DNA of 64,000 nt from Chitinophagales bacterium (GCA_041392475.1 JAWKLZ010000001.1:1984001-2048000), one strand, 5' to 3'; counted from the first letter of the stretch, positions 34,493-44,628 are shown. Made by a program: numbers and translations. Notes: generated from the letters alone by a model not told the origin.

Positions 34493-34915
34493 CTATTTCG
34501 CAAACAACTGGCCAATATCTTTAAACGCCTTAAATTCCAAGGCATTACCAGAAGGGTCTAAGAAAAACATCGTAGCCTGCTCCCCTACCTGACCTTTGAA
34601 GCGAATGTAAGGCTCAATGATAAACTTCGTGTCGTTTTCCTTCAATTTGTCCGCCAACTTTTCCCAATCTTTCCACGACAACACTACGCCGTAATGCGGT
34701 ACAGGTACATCATGACCGTCCACAGGATTGAAGTGCAAACTGGCGATTTGGTCTTTGGGCTTCAAATGTGCCACAAATTGATGCCCATACAAATTGAAGT
34801 CTATCCAATGCTCCGAAGATCGTCCTTCTTCGCAGCCCAATAAGTCGCCGTAAAAACTCCTCGCTGCCTGCAAATCGTGAACAGGTACGGCAATGTGGAA
34901 AGGGGGTATATTCAT
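34493..34915 (-). CDS. VOC-family (glyoxalase/dioxygenase-fold) protein
   Basis: The 140-residue product has the vicinal-oxygen-chelate fold: start with FHIAVPVHDLQAARSFYGDLLG and end with FFLDPSGNALEFKAF, with metal-type His and Glu at both sites (H8, H50-region, E near 129). The reaction cannot be assigned from sequence. It lies convergent to the MacB-like permease gene with a 19-bp gap. Confidence 0.9.
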   Translation of the reverse strand: MNIPPFHIAVPVHDLQAARSFYGDLLGCEEGRSSEHWIDFNLYGHQFVAHLKPKDQIASLHFNPVDGHDVPVPHYGVVLSWKDWEKLADKLKENDTKFIIEPYIRFKGQVGEQATMFFLDPSGNALEFKAFKDIGQLFAK

Positions 34916-35182
34916 GGTTGAAATTGTTAAATGGTTTGATTGTTAAATGGTTTGATTGTTGTTTTTTCTGTTCTGCTGAAAGCATTTTGTGGATTCGATG
35001 GACAAAATTCAGTGACCGTAGTTCTTATGAACATCGTATTGAACAAATCAAACTTCAAATATCGTCTATCGTACATCCTAATCCTACATGATTTAGGAAG
35101 TTTGATTTTGTTTTGAAAACACGACAAGGAATAAATTGGCAACTTAATAGTTTTAGCGACCAATCACCAGTCACTAAATACC

Positions 35183-36826
35183 CTACGTATCCACCAAAAC
35201 CGTAAATTTTTTCTCCAACGGAGAATCCAAATTTTCCTTCAAAGTCTCGATAAACGCATCTCCATATTTGAAGTGAAAAGCAATCAAATTATCCTTTCGC
35301 TCCTGCAATGAATCACTTGGAAACAAGTTGTCCTTCAAGGTGCGAATTTGTCCAGTCGCAATGTCGAAATTTCGTTTTTCGGCACGCAACAATTTGGCTT
35401 CCAAACGCTCCATCGCATTGATGGTTTTCTTCATTTCTCCCACCACAGCCGACTGCAAACTTTGGTCAATCTCCACCGCCTTCTTCAAAATACTCTCAAA
35501 AGCACATTCCACCTTTTGCTTTTCGGTGTAAACATTCAGTTGATTCTCAGAATTTTCTTTCACATATTCCACCACCAATTTCTCCGTATTCCGAAACAAA
35601 TTAACCACATCCAAACCCGATTTTTCCATCCGATTGGCATTGCCTTTGTCAATCCACAGCACCGAATTTCGCAGCACCAACATCGGATAATTCACCCCAT
35701 AATGGTCAAAAACCCCCTGCAATTGCAGCCAATACGCCACTTCTCCGCCACCGCCAATATACGCCAAACAAGGCAGCACTTTTTGTTGATAGACAGGTCT
35801 TAAAATCACATTGGGGCTGAACCTTTCGGGACGCACTTTCACCTCCTCCAATATCTCGGCTTCAGTAAAACGAATGTCAGTGTCCACCACTTCAAAGCGT
35901 TCCATTTCAGCGTTCCACTCGATGCGCTGCCGCAATTCATCGGTTAAGTAAAAGAAATTGATATCCCTCGCAAAAGCCTGACCGTGATAGCCTTTTTCCT
36001 CCAATTGTACATTCGTAGCCTCCACCAAAGCCTTTGAAGGTCGCTTCAACAGTTCTTCTTCAATGATTGGCACAAAGGTCTTGCGAAGTTGGGCATCATC
36101 TTGGTCAATCACCAATAAACCATATTTCCCAAACAACTCGTTGACAATAAATTGAGTCGCTTTCCCCAAAGTCGGCTGCTCCAAATACGCTCGGCGAAAC
36201 AATTGAAGCGTAGCCCCTGCCCTATCGCTATCGCCCAAAATCTCAGCTACTTGGTCAAAAGCGCCCTGCAAACTTTCTGTAGAAATGCGCCCCATTGCCG
36301 AGTCTTTGCCCTCCACATCTTCCCAAACGATTTTGTTTCCAAACAAATTGATGTGGTTGATTTCTGCAAAATCGTGGTCTTCGCTCCCCATCCAATATAC
36401 TGGCACAAAACGAAAATCGGGATAGGTTGCCTGCAATTGCTCTGCCAACACAATCGTACTCAATATTTTGTGAACAAAGTACAAAGGACCTGTAAATAAG
36501 TTGGTTTGGTGTCCTGTAATGATGGTAAAGGTGTTGGAGTCTGCCATTGCAGCGATGTTCTCGGCTACTTTTGAAGTACAATCCAAATCGGCGTATTGCT
36601 TTTCAAAAACAGCTTTGAGGTTTTCCCTATCGTAGTCTTTTGCAGCCGTATTTTCGATGACTTCTTTGAAGGCTGCCAATTCAAAAGGATATTTGTAGAA
36701 GGGTTTAAGTGATTCATTTTCTGCCAAATAATCTACTATGAGTCCAGAAAAATAACCTGTCTTTTCGAAATCAAGTAAATGCTTTTGTACGATAATAAGT
36801 GGTGAGGCGGTTGGATTCGCTGTCAT
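35183..36826 (-). CDS. bshC: Bacillithiol biosynthesis cysteine-adding enzyme BshC
   Basis: The 547-residue product has the BshC nucleotide-binding core signatures ITGHQTNLFTGPLYFVHKI and FVPVYWMGSEDHDFAEINH, with RNSVLWIDK and a long C-terminal coiled coil (about 420-510). BshC is proposed to add cysteine to glucosaminyl-malate to form bacillithiol, the low-molecular-weight thiol of Firmicutes and many Bacteroidota. bshA and bshB are not in the window. Confidence 0.95.
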   Translation of the reverse strand: MTANPTASPLIIVQKHLLDFEKTGYFSGLIVDYLAENESLKPFYKYPFELAAFKEVIENTAAKDYDRENLKAVFEKQYADLDCTSKVAENIAAMADSNTFTIITGHQTNLFTGPLYFVHKILSTIVLAEQLQATYPDFRFVPVYWMGSEDHDFAEINHINLFGNKIVWEDVEGKDSAMGRISTESLQGAFDQVAEILGDSDRAGATLQLFRRAYLEQPTLGKATQFIVNELFGKYGLLVIDQDDAQLRKTFVPIIEEELLKRPSKALVEATNVQLEEKGYHGQAFARDINFFYLTDELRQRIEWNAEMERFEVVDTDIRFTEAEILEEVKVRPERFSPNVILRPVYQQKVLPCLAYIGGGGEVAYWLQLQGVFDHYGVNYPMLVLRNSVLWIDKGNANRMEKSGLDVVNLFRNTEKLVVEYVKENSENQLNVYTEKQKVECAFESILKKAVEIDQSLQSAVVGEMKKTINAMERLEAKLLRAEKRNFDIATGQIRTLKDNLFPSDSLQERKDNLIAFHFKYGDAFIETLKENLDSPLEKKFTVLVDT

Positions 36827-37131
36827 GAATTGTTGTGGTTGTATTTATCGAATAAGAAAAACAAAGCAATAACATTGAAGGGAGGGGAAATTGTTTAGCA
36901 TATCCAAGAATTTAAGTTTTGAAGCGATTTTCCTCTTTTTTTGTCTTTTCAACTCAAGCATCTATAAATTCCTATTTTTCAACCAATTAACATATTTTAA
37001 CTTATCCTTCAATTCGTTAATATCTTTGGGTATTTCTGCAAATACGATATGATAAAGCCTTCCAAATGTATTTGCCAAAACTGCTATTTTCATTGATCTT
37101 TGTTTCATCATCTTAACAAAAATCCATCAAT
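36827..37131. other. Intergenic region between bshC and the carboxypeptidase-regulatory genes
   Basis: AT-rich and non-coding. It must hold the divergent promoters of bshC and of the gene at 37132. I see no repeat, RNA or clear hairpin in it. Confidence 0.4.
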
Positions 37132-37593
37132 ATGAAAACTTACTATTTTCCTTTGTTTTTATTTCTTCAATATTGTTTGTTCACAAATCTCTACGCCCAA
37201 ACGGGTGAAATACAGGGGAAAGTAACCGATGCCGAAACAGGGGAAACCTTGCCTTTTGTGAATGTATCCATTGACATCAATGGAAGTTTGATAAATACAA
37301 CGACGGATTTTGATGGAGTGTATAGTCTAAATTCAATTCCCTACGGCACATACACAATTACCTTTGGATATCTCTGTTACGAAAGAATCTCAATTGAAAA
37401 TATTGAAGTAAGCCAATCATTAGCCAAAGAAATAGACATACAACTATCACTCAACAAAATTATTGAAGGTTGTGAGTCAATCACTAATTGTCGCTTTTGG
37501 AATCCTCGGCTCATGAGTTCTGACGAAGGAAGGTCAGGCATTACCATCATCCAAAACAGCAGAGGTCATTTTGATTATTTTAATATTCGGTAA
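37132..37593 (+). CDS. Secreted protein with carboxypeptidase-regulatory-like domain
   Basis: The 153-residue product has a signal peptide (MKTYYFPLFLFLQYCLFTNLYAQ). One CarboxypepD_reg-like beta-sandwich follows (about 25-105: GEIQGKVTDAETGETLPFVN, TTTDFDGVYSL, IPYGTYTITFGYLCYE). The remaining 45 residues are not recognised. The signal peptide and domain are paralogous to those of the gene at 38257. It is the first of three tandem genes with this domain. Confidence 0.85.
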   Translation: MKTYYFPLFLFLQYCLFTNLYAQTGEIQGKVTDAETGETLPFVNVSIDINGSLINTTTDFDGVYSLNSIPYGTYTITFGYLCYERISIENIEVSQSLAKEIDIQLSLNKIIEGCESITNCRFWNPRLMSSDEGRSGITIIQNSRGHFDYFNIR

Positions 37594-37604
37594 ATTCTAC
37601 TTTT

Positions 37605-38198
37605 ATGAAACGCTTATACTTATTACTATTGCTTCAAATTGGACTATTTCTAAGTACTTATGCACAAACTGATATTATTCAAATAAAAATATTGGATGCT
37701 ATTGAAGTGATAGACTACCAAGTTCCTGTATTGGATTCTAACCTTACTACATCTGGTTATACAATCATCACCCATCCAATGAAATTATTGCCGATGCGTA
37801 AAAATAACACCATTACAAATAATTCATTCAAAACCAATCAAAAATCATTAGGTAACATAAAAGGTAAAGTAACCGATGCTGAAACGGGGAAAAGCACGCC
37901 ATTTGTCAATGTTACGATTGAAGTAAATGGAAACACGGTCGGAACATCAACTGATTTTGATGGTATGTATAAATTGGATTCTGTTTTTGTCGGATTTTAT
38001 ACGGTAACGTTTAGTTCTGTTGGTTATGACCCGCTAAAAATTGACAGCATTGAAGTACATAAAGACAAGACAACCTTTTTAGATGCAAAACTAACAACAA
38101 GGAATCTTTGCCAAGGAGTACCCGAAATACCCTTATGGAAGCTAAAAAAAATGCAACGTAAAGCTAAAAGAATGGAGCGCAAAAAAGAAAAACAATGA
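37605..38198 (+). CDS. Secreted protein with carboxypeptidase-regulatory-like domain, basic tail
   Basis: The 197-residue product has a signal peptide (LYLLLLLQIGLFLSTYAQ). An N-terminal segment resembles the connector that follows this domain in the third paralogue (EVIDYQVPVLDSNLTTSGYT). The CarboxypepD_reg-like domain is about 85-170 (GNIKGKVTDAETGKSTPFVN). The last 20 residues are strongly Lys/Arg-rich. The order of connector and domain is swapped relative to the gene at 38257, suggesting shuffling among the three paralogues. It starts 12 nt after the upstream stop. Confidence 0.82.
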   Translation: MKRLYLLLLLQIGLFLSTYAQTDIIQIKILDAIEVIDYQVPVLDSNLTTSGYTIITHPMKLLPMRKNNTITNNSFKTNQKSLGNIKGKVTDAETGKSTPFVNVTIEVNGNTVGTSTDFDGMYKLDSVFVGFYTVTFSSVGYDPLKIDSIEVHKDKTTFLDAKLTTRNLCQGVPEIPLWKLKKMQRKAKRMERKKEKQ

Positions 38199-38256
38199 GT
38201 TTCAAATTTACTTTAAATTGCAAATAAATTCACAAACCAAACCAAAATCCATCAAT

Positions 38257-40458
38257 ATGAAAAACGCAATAATTTACATTCTTTTCGTCTTCCTTCAAAT
38301 CTGTTTGTTCACAAATCTCTACGCCCAAACGGGTGAGATACAAGGAAAAGTAACCAATGTCGAAACAGGAGAAACCATTCCTTTTGTGAATGTGTCAATA
38401 GATATAAGCGGCAATTTAGGGGGAACAACAACTGATTTTGACGGTATTTACAGTCTCACCTCTGTTCGCCCAGGGCTTTATACCGTTACATTTAGCTATG
38501 TAGGCTATCACACCAAGCAAATAGAAAAAGTACAAGTCAATGCTAACAAAACTACTTTTTTAAATGCTCAATTATCTATAAGTGGGGAACTATTGGACAT
38601 CGTTGAAGTAGTGGAATACAAAGTTCCGCTTTTGCGTTCTGACCAAACTTCAACAGGTCAAACCGTTACCTCGGAACAAATTCAATCCATGCCTACTCGC
38701 AATGTAAATCCCATTGCAGGAAGTGCTGCAGGAGTATATCAAGCAGACCGAAGCAGCAATGTCAATGTAAAAGGTGCAAGAAATCAAGCAACAGAGTACC
38801 ACATTGACGGAATCAAAGTAAGGGATTCCAACCAATTCCCAAATACTGCAATTGAACAAACTCCCGTAATAATAGGAGGTATTCCTGCAAAATATGAAAA
38901 TGCGGAAGACTACCACAATCAGACCAAAGAAGAGCGTTTTATGCGTAATCCTCAAATAGAAAAACCAGAGGAGATAGAAGCACAACAAAGCTACAACGCC
39001 AATCCTTACCCCTACAAAAATGTCGTTGTAGAAAATCCATTCCTCCACATCCAAAACGCTCCTCTTTCTACCTTTTCGATTGATGTGGATAAAGCAGCGT
39101 ATAGCTACCTCCGAAGCACGCTCAATGCCAATGCCTTGCCTTATCCCCATGATGTCCGCATTGAAGAAATGATCAACTATTTTGACTACGAATACCCACA
39201 ACCACAAACAGAAGTACCCTTTTCGATTACCACAGAACTAACGGATTGTCCGTGGAATCCGAACCACCAACTAGCTTTGATTGGGCTGCAAGGTCGGGAA
39301 ATAGAAATGCAGCAAGTTCCGCCTCAAAATTTGGTTTTTTTGATGGATGTATCGGGTTCAATGAGCAGCGAAAACAAATTGCCTTTGCTCAAAAGTGCTT
39401 TCCGATTGTTGGTCGGACAGTTGCGACCACAAGACAAAGTGGCGATTGTGGTCTATGCAGGGGCAGCAGGTGTGGTGTTGAATCCGACCAACGGCGACCA
39501 AAAAACCACCATTTTGGATGCACTTGGAAAACTCGAAGCAGGTGGCTCAACAGCAGGAGGCGCAGGCATTGAATTGGCTTACGATTTGGCGTACCAAAAC
39601 TTTGAATCGGGCGGCAACAATCGGGTGATTTTGGCAACCGATGGCGACTTCAATGTAGGCACTTCTTCGGATGATGAATTGGTGCGGCTCATTGAAGAAA
39701 AGCGAAAAACGGGTATTTTTCTGACCGTTTTGGGTTTTGGAATGGGTAATTACCAAGACAGCAAAATGGAAAAACTTTCCAATCACGGCAATGGAAACTA
39801 TGCCTATATTGACAACTTCAAAGAAGCCCGAAAAACCTTAATCAATGAATTGAGTGGCACTTTGTTCACCATCGCCAAAGATGTCAAATTGCAGGTTGAG
39901 TTCAATCCCAAAGAAGTACAGGGCTACCGTTTGATAGGTTACACCAATCGAAGATTGGCAGACGAAGACTTCAACGATGATACCAAAGATGCAGGAGAAA
40001 TGGGCGCAGGTCATTCGGTGACAGCTTTGTATGAAATCGTTCCTGTGGGAGTTGCTTTTGAAGACTCTACTTCAACTATCGACCCGCTGAAGTACCAAAA
40101 ACAAAAAGCTGAAAAAACCAGCAATGCCGCCAATAGTGGTGAGATTTTGACGGTCAAAATCCGCTACAAAGCTCCAACTTCTGACACCAGCACCAAAACC
40201 GAAAAAGTATTGACCAAAAACGCACACACACTTTTTGAAGCAACTTCCGAAAATATGCAATGGGCTTCCGCTATGAGTGCTTTCGGGATGTTGCTGCAAA
40301 ACAATGAACTGCAAAATGATTTGGACTATGAGGATGTTTTGAAAATAGCGAGAAAAGCAATGGGCAGTGATAAAAATAGCTACCGAAAAGAGGCGATTGA
40401 CATGATTCAGAAAGCGAAAGCATTGACCAAACAAGCGGAGAAAACGGCTGAACAATAA
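38257..40458 (+). CDS. YfbK-like von Willebrand factor A protein with TonB-plug-like N-terminus
   Basis: The start at 38257 gives a signal peptide (MKNAIIYILFVFLQICLFTN). A CarboxypepD_reg-like domain follows (about 25-110), then a TonB plug-like segment (about 115-205: QIQSMPTRNVNPIAGSAAGV, ATEYHIDGIKV) without any outer-membrane barrel. The YfbK-type N-terminal region (STFSIDVDKAAYSYLRS), a vWA domain with MIDAS DVSGSMS (about 363), and a DUF3520-like C-terminus complete it. vWA domains bind metal-dependent ligands; the fusion is characteristic of Bacteroidota cell-surface proteins of unknown role. A terminator follows. Confidence 0.92.
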   Translation: MKNAIIYILFVFLQICLFTNLYAQTGEIQGKVTNVETGETIPFVNVSIDISGNLGGTTTDFDGIYSLTSVRPGLYTVTFSYVGYHTKQIEKVQVNANKTTFLNAQLSISGELLDIVEVVEYKVPLLRSDQTSTGQTVTSEQIQSMPTRNVNPIAGSAAGVYQADRSSNVNVKGARNQATEYHIDGIKVRDSNQFPNTAIEQTPVIIGGIPAKYENAEDYHNQTKEERFMRNPQIEKPEEIEAQQSYNANPYPYKNVVVENPFLHIQNAPLSTFSIDVDKAAYSYLRSTLNANALPYPHDVRIEEMINYFDYEYPQPQTEVPFSITTELTDCPWNPNHQLALIGLQGREIEMQQVPPQNLVFLMDVSGSMSSENKLPLLKSAFRLLVGQLRPQDKVAIVVYAGAAGVVLNPTNGDQKTTILDALGKLEAGGSTAGGAGIELAYDLAYQNFESGGNNRVILATDGDFNVGTSSDDELVRLIEEKRKTGIFLTVLGFGMGNYQDSKMEKLSNHGNGNYAYIDNFKEARKTLINELSGTLFTIAKDVKLQVEFNPKEVQGYRLIGYTNRRLADEDFNDDTKDAGEMGAGHSVTALYEIVPVGVAFEDSTSTIDPLKYQKQKAEKTSNAANSGEILTVKIRYKAPTSDTSTKTEKVLTKNAHTLFEATSENMQWASAMSAFGMLLQNNELQNDLDYEDVLKIARKAMGSDKNSYRKEAIDMIQKAKALTKQAEKTAEQ

Positions 40459-40566
40459 CGCATAATAAAACACAATCAAATCACTATGGCTTATTTATGA
40501 TATTTTCAGATAAGCAATACTGGCTAATTTTTCTCACAAGTTAAGAGTCTGTTATCATACCATAAT

Positions 40567-40603
40567 ACAGAGGTTTGTATCATAAGGTACACCTCTGTTT
40601 TTT
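40567..40603 (+). terminator. Terminator after the vWA gene
   Basis: ACAGAGGT (40567-40574) pairs with ACCTCTGT (40591-40598), followed by TTTTTTT. Confidence 0.8.
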
Positions 40604-40642
40604 TATTCTTATTGTTTGCAATCACTCATACAAACTGAAACC

Positions 40643-40669
40643 AAAAAAGCCCCGTCTTTGGACGAGGCT
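40643..40669 (-). terminator. Terminator after the DJ-1/PfpI gene
   Basis: On the minus strand AGCC(T)CGTC / GACGGGGCT forms a stem with a 4-nt loop followed by a T6 run (A run at 40643-40648 on the plus strand), 33 bp past the stop of the minus-strand gene. Confidence 0.8.
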
Positions 40670-40702
40670 ATATGGCTAAATTTAAAAATCTGAATATAAT
40701 AA

Positions 40703-41263
40703 TTAGACCATTTGTTCAGCGTGTTTCCCTTCTTTGATTTCTTCAATCATTTTGGCATTAAAGGCTGGTAAATCATTGGGATTTCTACTCGTAACCAAAC
40801 CATTATCTACTACCACTTCTTCATCTACCCAAATAGCACCTGCATTTTTCAGGTCGGTTTTGATAGAATCATAAGAAGTCAGTCTTCTACCTTCTACCAC
40901 ACCTGCTTCGGTCAAAAGTTGAGGAGCATGACATATAGCAGCAACAGGCTTATGGGCTTCAAAAAAACTACGAATAAATTCAATTGCATCTTTGTTCATG
41001 CGAAGCTGGTCGGGATTGATGACTCCTCCTGGTAATACAAGCGCATCATAATCATCAGAACTCACATCCGATAGTTTTCTATCCACACTGTACGATTTCC
41101 CCCAGTTATCGGTAGCCCAAGACTTGATGCTGCCGCTTTCTGGTGATACAATATGTACCGTTGCATTAGCATCTTCTAATGCCTTTTTAGGCTCTCTCAA
41201 TTCGCTCTCTTCAAAACCATTTGTAGCCAATATCGCCACTCTTTTATTGCTTAAATCTTTCAT
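40703..41263 (-). CDS. DJ-1/PfpI family protein (YhbO-like)
   Basis: The 186-residue product has the class I glutamine-amidotransferase-like fold with nucleophile elbow AICHAPQ (Cys111), upstream Glu in GFEESEL, and His112. Family members act as glyoxalase III-type deglycases, chaperones or proteases in stress defence; which applies here is open. It is monocistronic, with its own terminator. Confidence 0.92.
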   Translation of the reverse strand: MKDLSNKRVAILATNGFEESELREPKKALEDANATVHIVSPESGSIKSWATDNWGKSYSVDRKLSDVSSDDYDALVLPGGVINPDQLRMNKDAIEFIRSFFEAHKPVAAICHAPQLLTEAGVVEGRRLTSYDSIKTDLKNAGAIWVDEEVVVDNGLVTSRNPNDLPAFNAKMIEEIKEGKHAEQMV

Positions 41264-41577
41264 TCTTTTAAATTTTTAAGGTTATTAATCAATTGGTATA
41301 GTAGTAATTAAACAAAAAAAAAGGAAAAATGTTTACTGTCTCCGTATTTCCCTCAATTCTTGTCCAACTTCAATGTGAATCCAATAATCAACTGAGATAG
41401 CACAACGGATTGTATCAAAAGAAAACTACTACTTTCATTTTTATTTCAACGAATCTGAACTTTTTGTATTCATCTGAGTTCACAAAGTAGAATGGAATTA
41501 TTTCTTTCACTGCAAAATGCTTGGTTAAAACCCAAGCTACTTTCTACTTTCATACTCCGTGTTCAAATTTTGCTGCT
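41264..41577. other. Intergenic region between the DJ-1 and acyl-CoA dehydrogenase genes
   Basis: About 310 bp, AT-rich, holding the divergent promoters of both genes. In-frame codons upstream of 41578 (from 41521) lack protein-like composition and are treated as non-coding. No RNA or repeat seen. Confidence 0.4.
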
Positions 41578-43914
41578 ATGAACCAAAACCCCATGCTTCC
41601 TCGACAATTCTCCGAACTCCCTGCCCTACTCCCTTTCCTCCCCATGCTCTATGTAGCGTGGGCAGATGCCGTATTGACTCCCTCCGAAATCAATTTGATT
41701 CGCACCAAAATTGAAGCTCAAGGATGGCTAAACGAACCGACCAAAGCCATTTTGAAGAAATGGTTGGACCCTGCAAATCCACCTTCTCCTAGAGAATTGA
41801 AGGAGTGGCTCAACATCATCAAAGAGTCTGCACCCAACATTCAGCCCCATGCCAAACAAACTTTGGCAAATTTTGGGATTGACATCGCCCGACTAAATGG
41901 TTTTCAAGAAGAAGTATCGGCTTGTTCTGACTCCAAAGCCAACCTTGCTTTGTGTCAAATTGAAGAGGCATTGGGCGTTGTCAGTCAAGAAGCGTTTGAT
42001 GAAATGATGTCTGCAACAGACCCCCAACACAGTCCTACAAATGTCTCCACGATAAAAGAACCTTCTGCTCCCTTCAATGTCGAACTGCTACAACAAATAC
42101 TCGATGGTGACTACCACAGCCTCCGAATGAAAGCACGAAAAATACTGAACGACCCTGCTTTTGCTTTGACGGTAGAGCAAGACAAAGAAGCTTTTAGAGA
42201 ACAGACCTTGGTTTGGTCTAAGCTATTAGCAGACCAAGGTTGGGGCGCATTGGCTTATCCCAAAAAATACGGTGGTCAGGACGATATAGAACAATATTTT
42301 GCAGTCTTCGAAACGATGGGCTACCACGATTTGAGTCTTGCTATCAAGTTTGGAGTCCAGTTTGGGCTTTGGGGTGGCAGTGTTCAGTGGTTGGGTACAA
42401 AATTTCACCACAAATGGCTATCGAAAAAAATCGGCACATTAGAAATCCCTGGCTGCTTTGCAATGACCGAAAATGGACACGGCTCCAATGTGCGAGAAAT
42501 AGAAACAACTGCAACTTATGATGCTGCAAATCAAGAATTTGTCATCCATACTGCTACGCCCGATGCCTTCAAAACCTACATCGGTAATGCGGCAGTACAT
42601 GGTGAAATGGCAACCGTATTTGCACAGCTCGAAACCAATGGCGAACGCTATGGCGTTCACGCCTTTGTAGTACCGATTCGAGACAAAAACGGCAAGGTGT
42701 TGGAAGGAATACGCATTGAAGACAACGGTTTGAAGCTGGGATTGAATGGCGTGGACAATGGCAAAATTTGGTTTGACCATGTGCGTGTTCCCCGTCAAAA
42801 TTTGCTGAATCGCTTTGGGGATGTGGCAGAAGACGGAACATATAGCAGCCCAATAGCGAGTGAATCCAAGCGGTTTTTTACCATGCTCGGCACACTCGTT
42901 GGCGGTCGAATTGGCGTACCCAAAACGGCTTTGAGTGCCACCAAAACTGCTTTGACCATTGCCATTAAATATGCCTTGAAAAGGCGGCAATTTGGGGCGG
43001 CAAATGAAGCGGAAACTTTGTTGCTCGATTATCGCAGTCACCAACGCCGACTACTGCCCTATCTCGCCAATGCTTATGCCTATACGTTTGCGCTGCAATA
43101 TTTGACCAAGCGGTTTGTGAATCGCAGCGAAGATGATGCACGAGAGATTGAAGCTTTGGCGGCTGGATTCAAAGCCGTGGTGACTTGGAACACAACGGCT
43201 ACCATACAAGAGTGTCGAGAAGCCTGTGGAGGACAAGGATATATGGCTGAAAATCGCTTTGCAGCATTGAAGTCCGATTCCGATATTTTCACCACCTTTG
43301 AAGGTGACAACACCGTTTTGCTGCAATTGGTGGCAAAGGGTCGTTTGTCCGAATTTAAGCAGCAGTTTCACGACATGAATTGGTTTACGTTGGTGAAGTT
43401 TTTTACCTCCAATGCCATTGCCGACTATTTGGGTTTCAGCCCACTGACTACTCGAAATACAGACTCCAAACACCTACGCAGTTCCAAATTTCACTTGCAA
43501 GCTTTTCGCTTTCGAGAAGAGGATTTGGTGCGTTCGGTGGCGCAAAGGTTGAAGCGGCGCATAGACAGTGGCATGAATTCTTATGATGCGTTTATTGAAT
43601 GTCAAACGCACTTGATTACCATGGCAAAAGCGTATATTGACCGAGTGGTTTTGGAGCAATTCATCGAAAAAGTGTATGCTTGCAAGGATGAACCTACTCG
43701 TGAAGCGTTGAAGCAAGTTTGTAAACTGTATGCGCTGCAAACGATTGAAAAACATAGTGCTTGGTACCAAGAACAGGGCTATATCGAAAGTGGTAAATCG
43801 AAGGCAATTCGTCGGGAGGTAGATGCTTTGTGTTTGCAGGTTCGAGACAATGCGCTGGATTTGGTGGCCGCTTTTGGTGTGCCTGAGCAGAGTTTGGGAG
43901 AATTGGTGGATTAG
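41578..43914 (+). CDS. Acyl-CoA dehydrogenase/oxidase-family flavoprotein with N-terminal extension
   Basis: From 41578 the product is 778 residues, longer than standard acyl-CoA dehydrogenases (~380). An N-terminal helical region (about 1-150) precedes the ACAD core: FKTYIGNAAVHGEMATVFAQ region, GCFAMTENGHGSNVREIETT (FAD/substrate loop), GLKLGLNGVDNGKIWFDHVR, RRQFGAANEAE and ECREACGGQGYMAENRFA with FEGDNTVLLQ. A C-terminal helical ACOX-like domain follows. The layout is closer to peroxisomal-type acyl-CoA oxidases, so it may reduce O2 in beta-oxidation. It is cytoplasmic. Confidence 0.9.
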   Translation: MNQNPMLPRQFSELPALLPFLPMLYVAWADAVLTPSEINLIRTKIEAQGWLNEPTKAILKKWLDPANPPSPRELKEWLNIIKESAPNIQPHAKQTLANFGIDIARLNGFQEEVSACSDSKANLALCQIEEALGVVSQEAFDEMMSATDPQHSPTNVSTIKEPSAPFNVELLQQILDGDYHSLRMKARKILNDPAFALTVEQDKEAFREQTLVWSKLLADQGWGALAYPKKYGGQDDIEQYFAVFETMGYHDLSLAIKFGVQFGLWGGSVQWLGTKFHHKWLSKKIGTLEIPGCFAMTENGHGSNVREIETTATYDAANQEFVIHTATPDAFKTYIGNAAVHGEMATVFAQLETNGERYGVHAFVVPIRDKNGKVLEGIRIEDNGLKLGLNGVDNGKIWFDHVRVPRQNLLNRFGDVAEDGTYSSPIASESKRFFTMLGTLVGGRIGVPKTALSATKTALTIAIKYALKRRQFGAANEAETLLLDYRSHQRRLLPYLANAYAYTFALQYLTKRFVNRSEDDAREIEALAAGFKAVVTWNTTATIQECREACGGQGYMAENRFAALKSDSDIFTTFEGDNTVLLQLVAKGRLSEFKQQFHDMNWFTLVKFFTSNAIADYLGFSPLTTRNTDSKHLRSSKFHLQAFRFREEDLVRSVAQRLKRRIDSGMNSYDAFIECQTHLITMAKAYIDRVVLEQFIEKVYACKDEPTREALKQVCKLYALQTIEKHSAWYQEQGYIESGKSKAIRREVDALCLQVRDNALDLVAAFGVPEQSLGELVD

Positions 43915-43998
43915 ATATTTGATAATCAAATAAATCAACAAATTATTTATTTCAGTAGTATCGCTGCGACACTATTTGTAGAACTATCATTAAAAAAA

Positions 43999-44466
43999 AT
44001 GAACAACCTAATCGAACAATTCTACACTGCCTTCACCAACCTTGACGGGGACGGAATGGCGGCTTGTTACCACGATAATATCGTATTTGAAGACCCTGCA
44101 TTTGGAGTTTTGAAGGGCGAAAAAGCGAAAAATATGTGGCGAATGTTGTGTCAATCTCAAAAAGGTCAAAACTTTGTGGTCGAGTATTCTGATGTGAACA
44201 CCTTGAAAGACAAAGGTTCAGCACACTGGGAGGCGCACTACACTTTCAGCAAAACGAACAGAAAAGTCCACAACATAATTGACGCTGAATTTGAGTTCAA
44301 GGATGGAAAAATCATTCGTCATACTGACCACTTCAATCTCTACAATTGGTCGAAACAGGCTTTGGGTTTGCAGGGTTGGCTGCTGGGTTGGACTCCGTTT
44401 TTTAAGAAAAAACTGAATGAGCAGACGAATGGGATGTTGAAAAAGTTTGAAGAAAAGATTGTTTGA
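43999..44466 (+). CDS. SnoaL/NTF2-like protein
   Basis: The 155-residue product has the small NTF2-fold pattern: FYTAFTNLDGDGMAACYHDN, then FEDPAFGVLKG, and a beta-rich end HWEAHYTFSKTNRKVHNIID. Members act as isomerases, hydrolases or ligand-binding proteins. It starts 84 bp after the acyl-CoA dehydrogenase gene on the same strand and may share its transcript. A terminator follows. Confidence 0.88.
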   Translation: MNNLIEQFYTAFTNLDGDGMAACYHDNIVFEDPAFGVLKGEKAKNMWRMLCQSQKGQNFVVEYSDVNTLKDKGSAHWEAHYTFSKTNRKVHNIIDAEFEFKDGKIIRHTDHFNLYNWSKQALGLQGWLLGWTPFFKKKLNEQTNGMLKKFEEKIV

Positions 44467-44568
44467 TTTTTCTTATTCTAACTAATTCTGTGGAATACCT
44501 TTAAGTCTATTATTTGAACGAAGGAGGCGAGATATTTTTTGCTTTTTTAGTCTAAAACCTAAAAGTAA

Positions 44569-44603
44569 AAAGCCCCAAAGAAATACAATTCTTTAAGGGC
44601 TTT
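44569..44603. terminator. Terminator between SnoaL-like gene and IPTL-CTERM gene
   Basis: AAAGCCC...AAAGAA pairs with TTCTTT..GGGCTTT (44569-44603) between converging genes; A/T-rich flanks suit both directions. Confidence 0.7.
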
Positions 44604-44628
44604 AGGTTTATGAGAGCACTTTTTTTAT

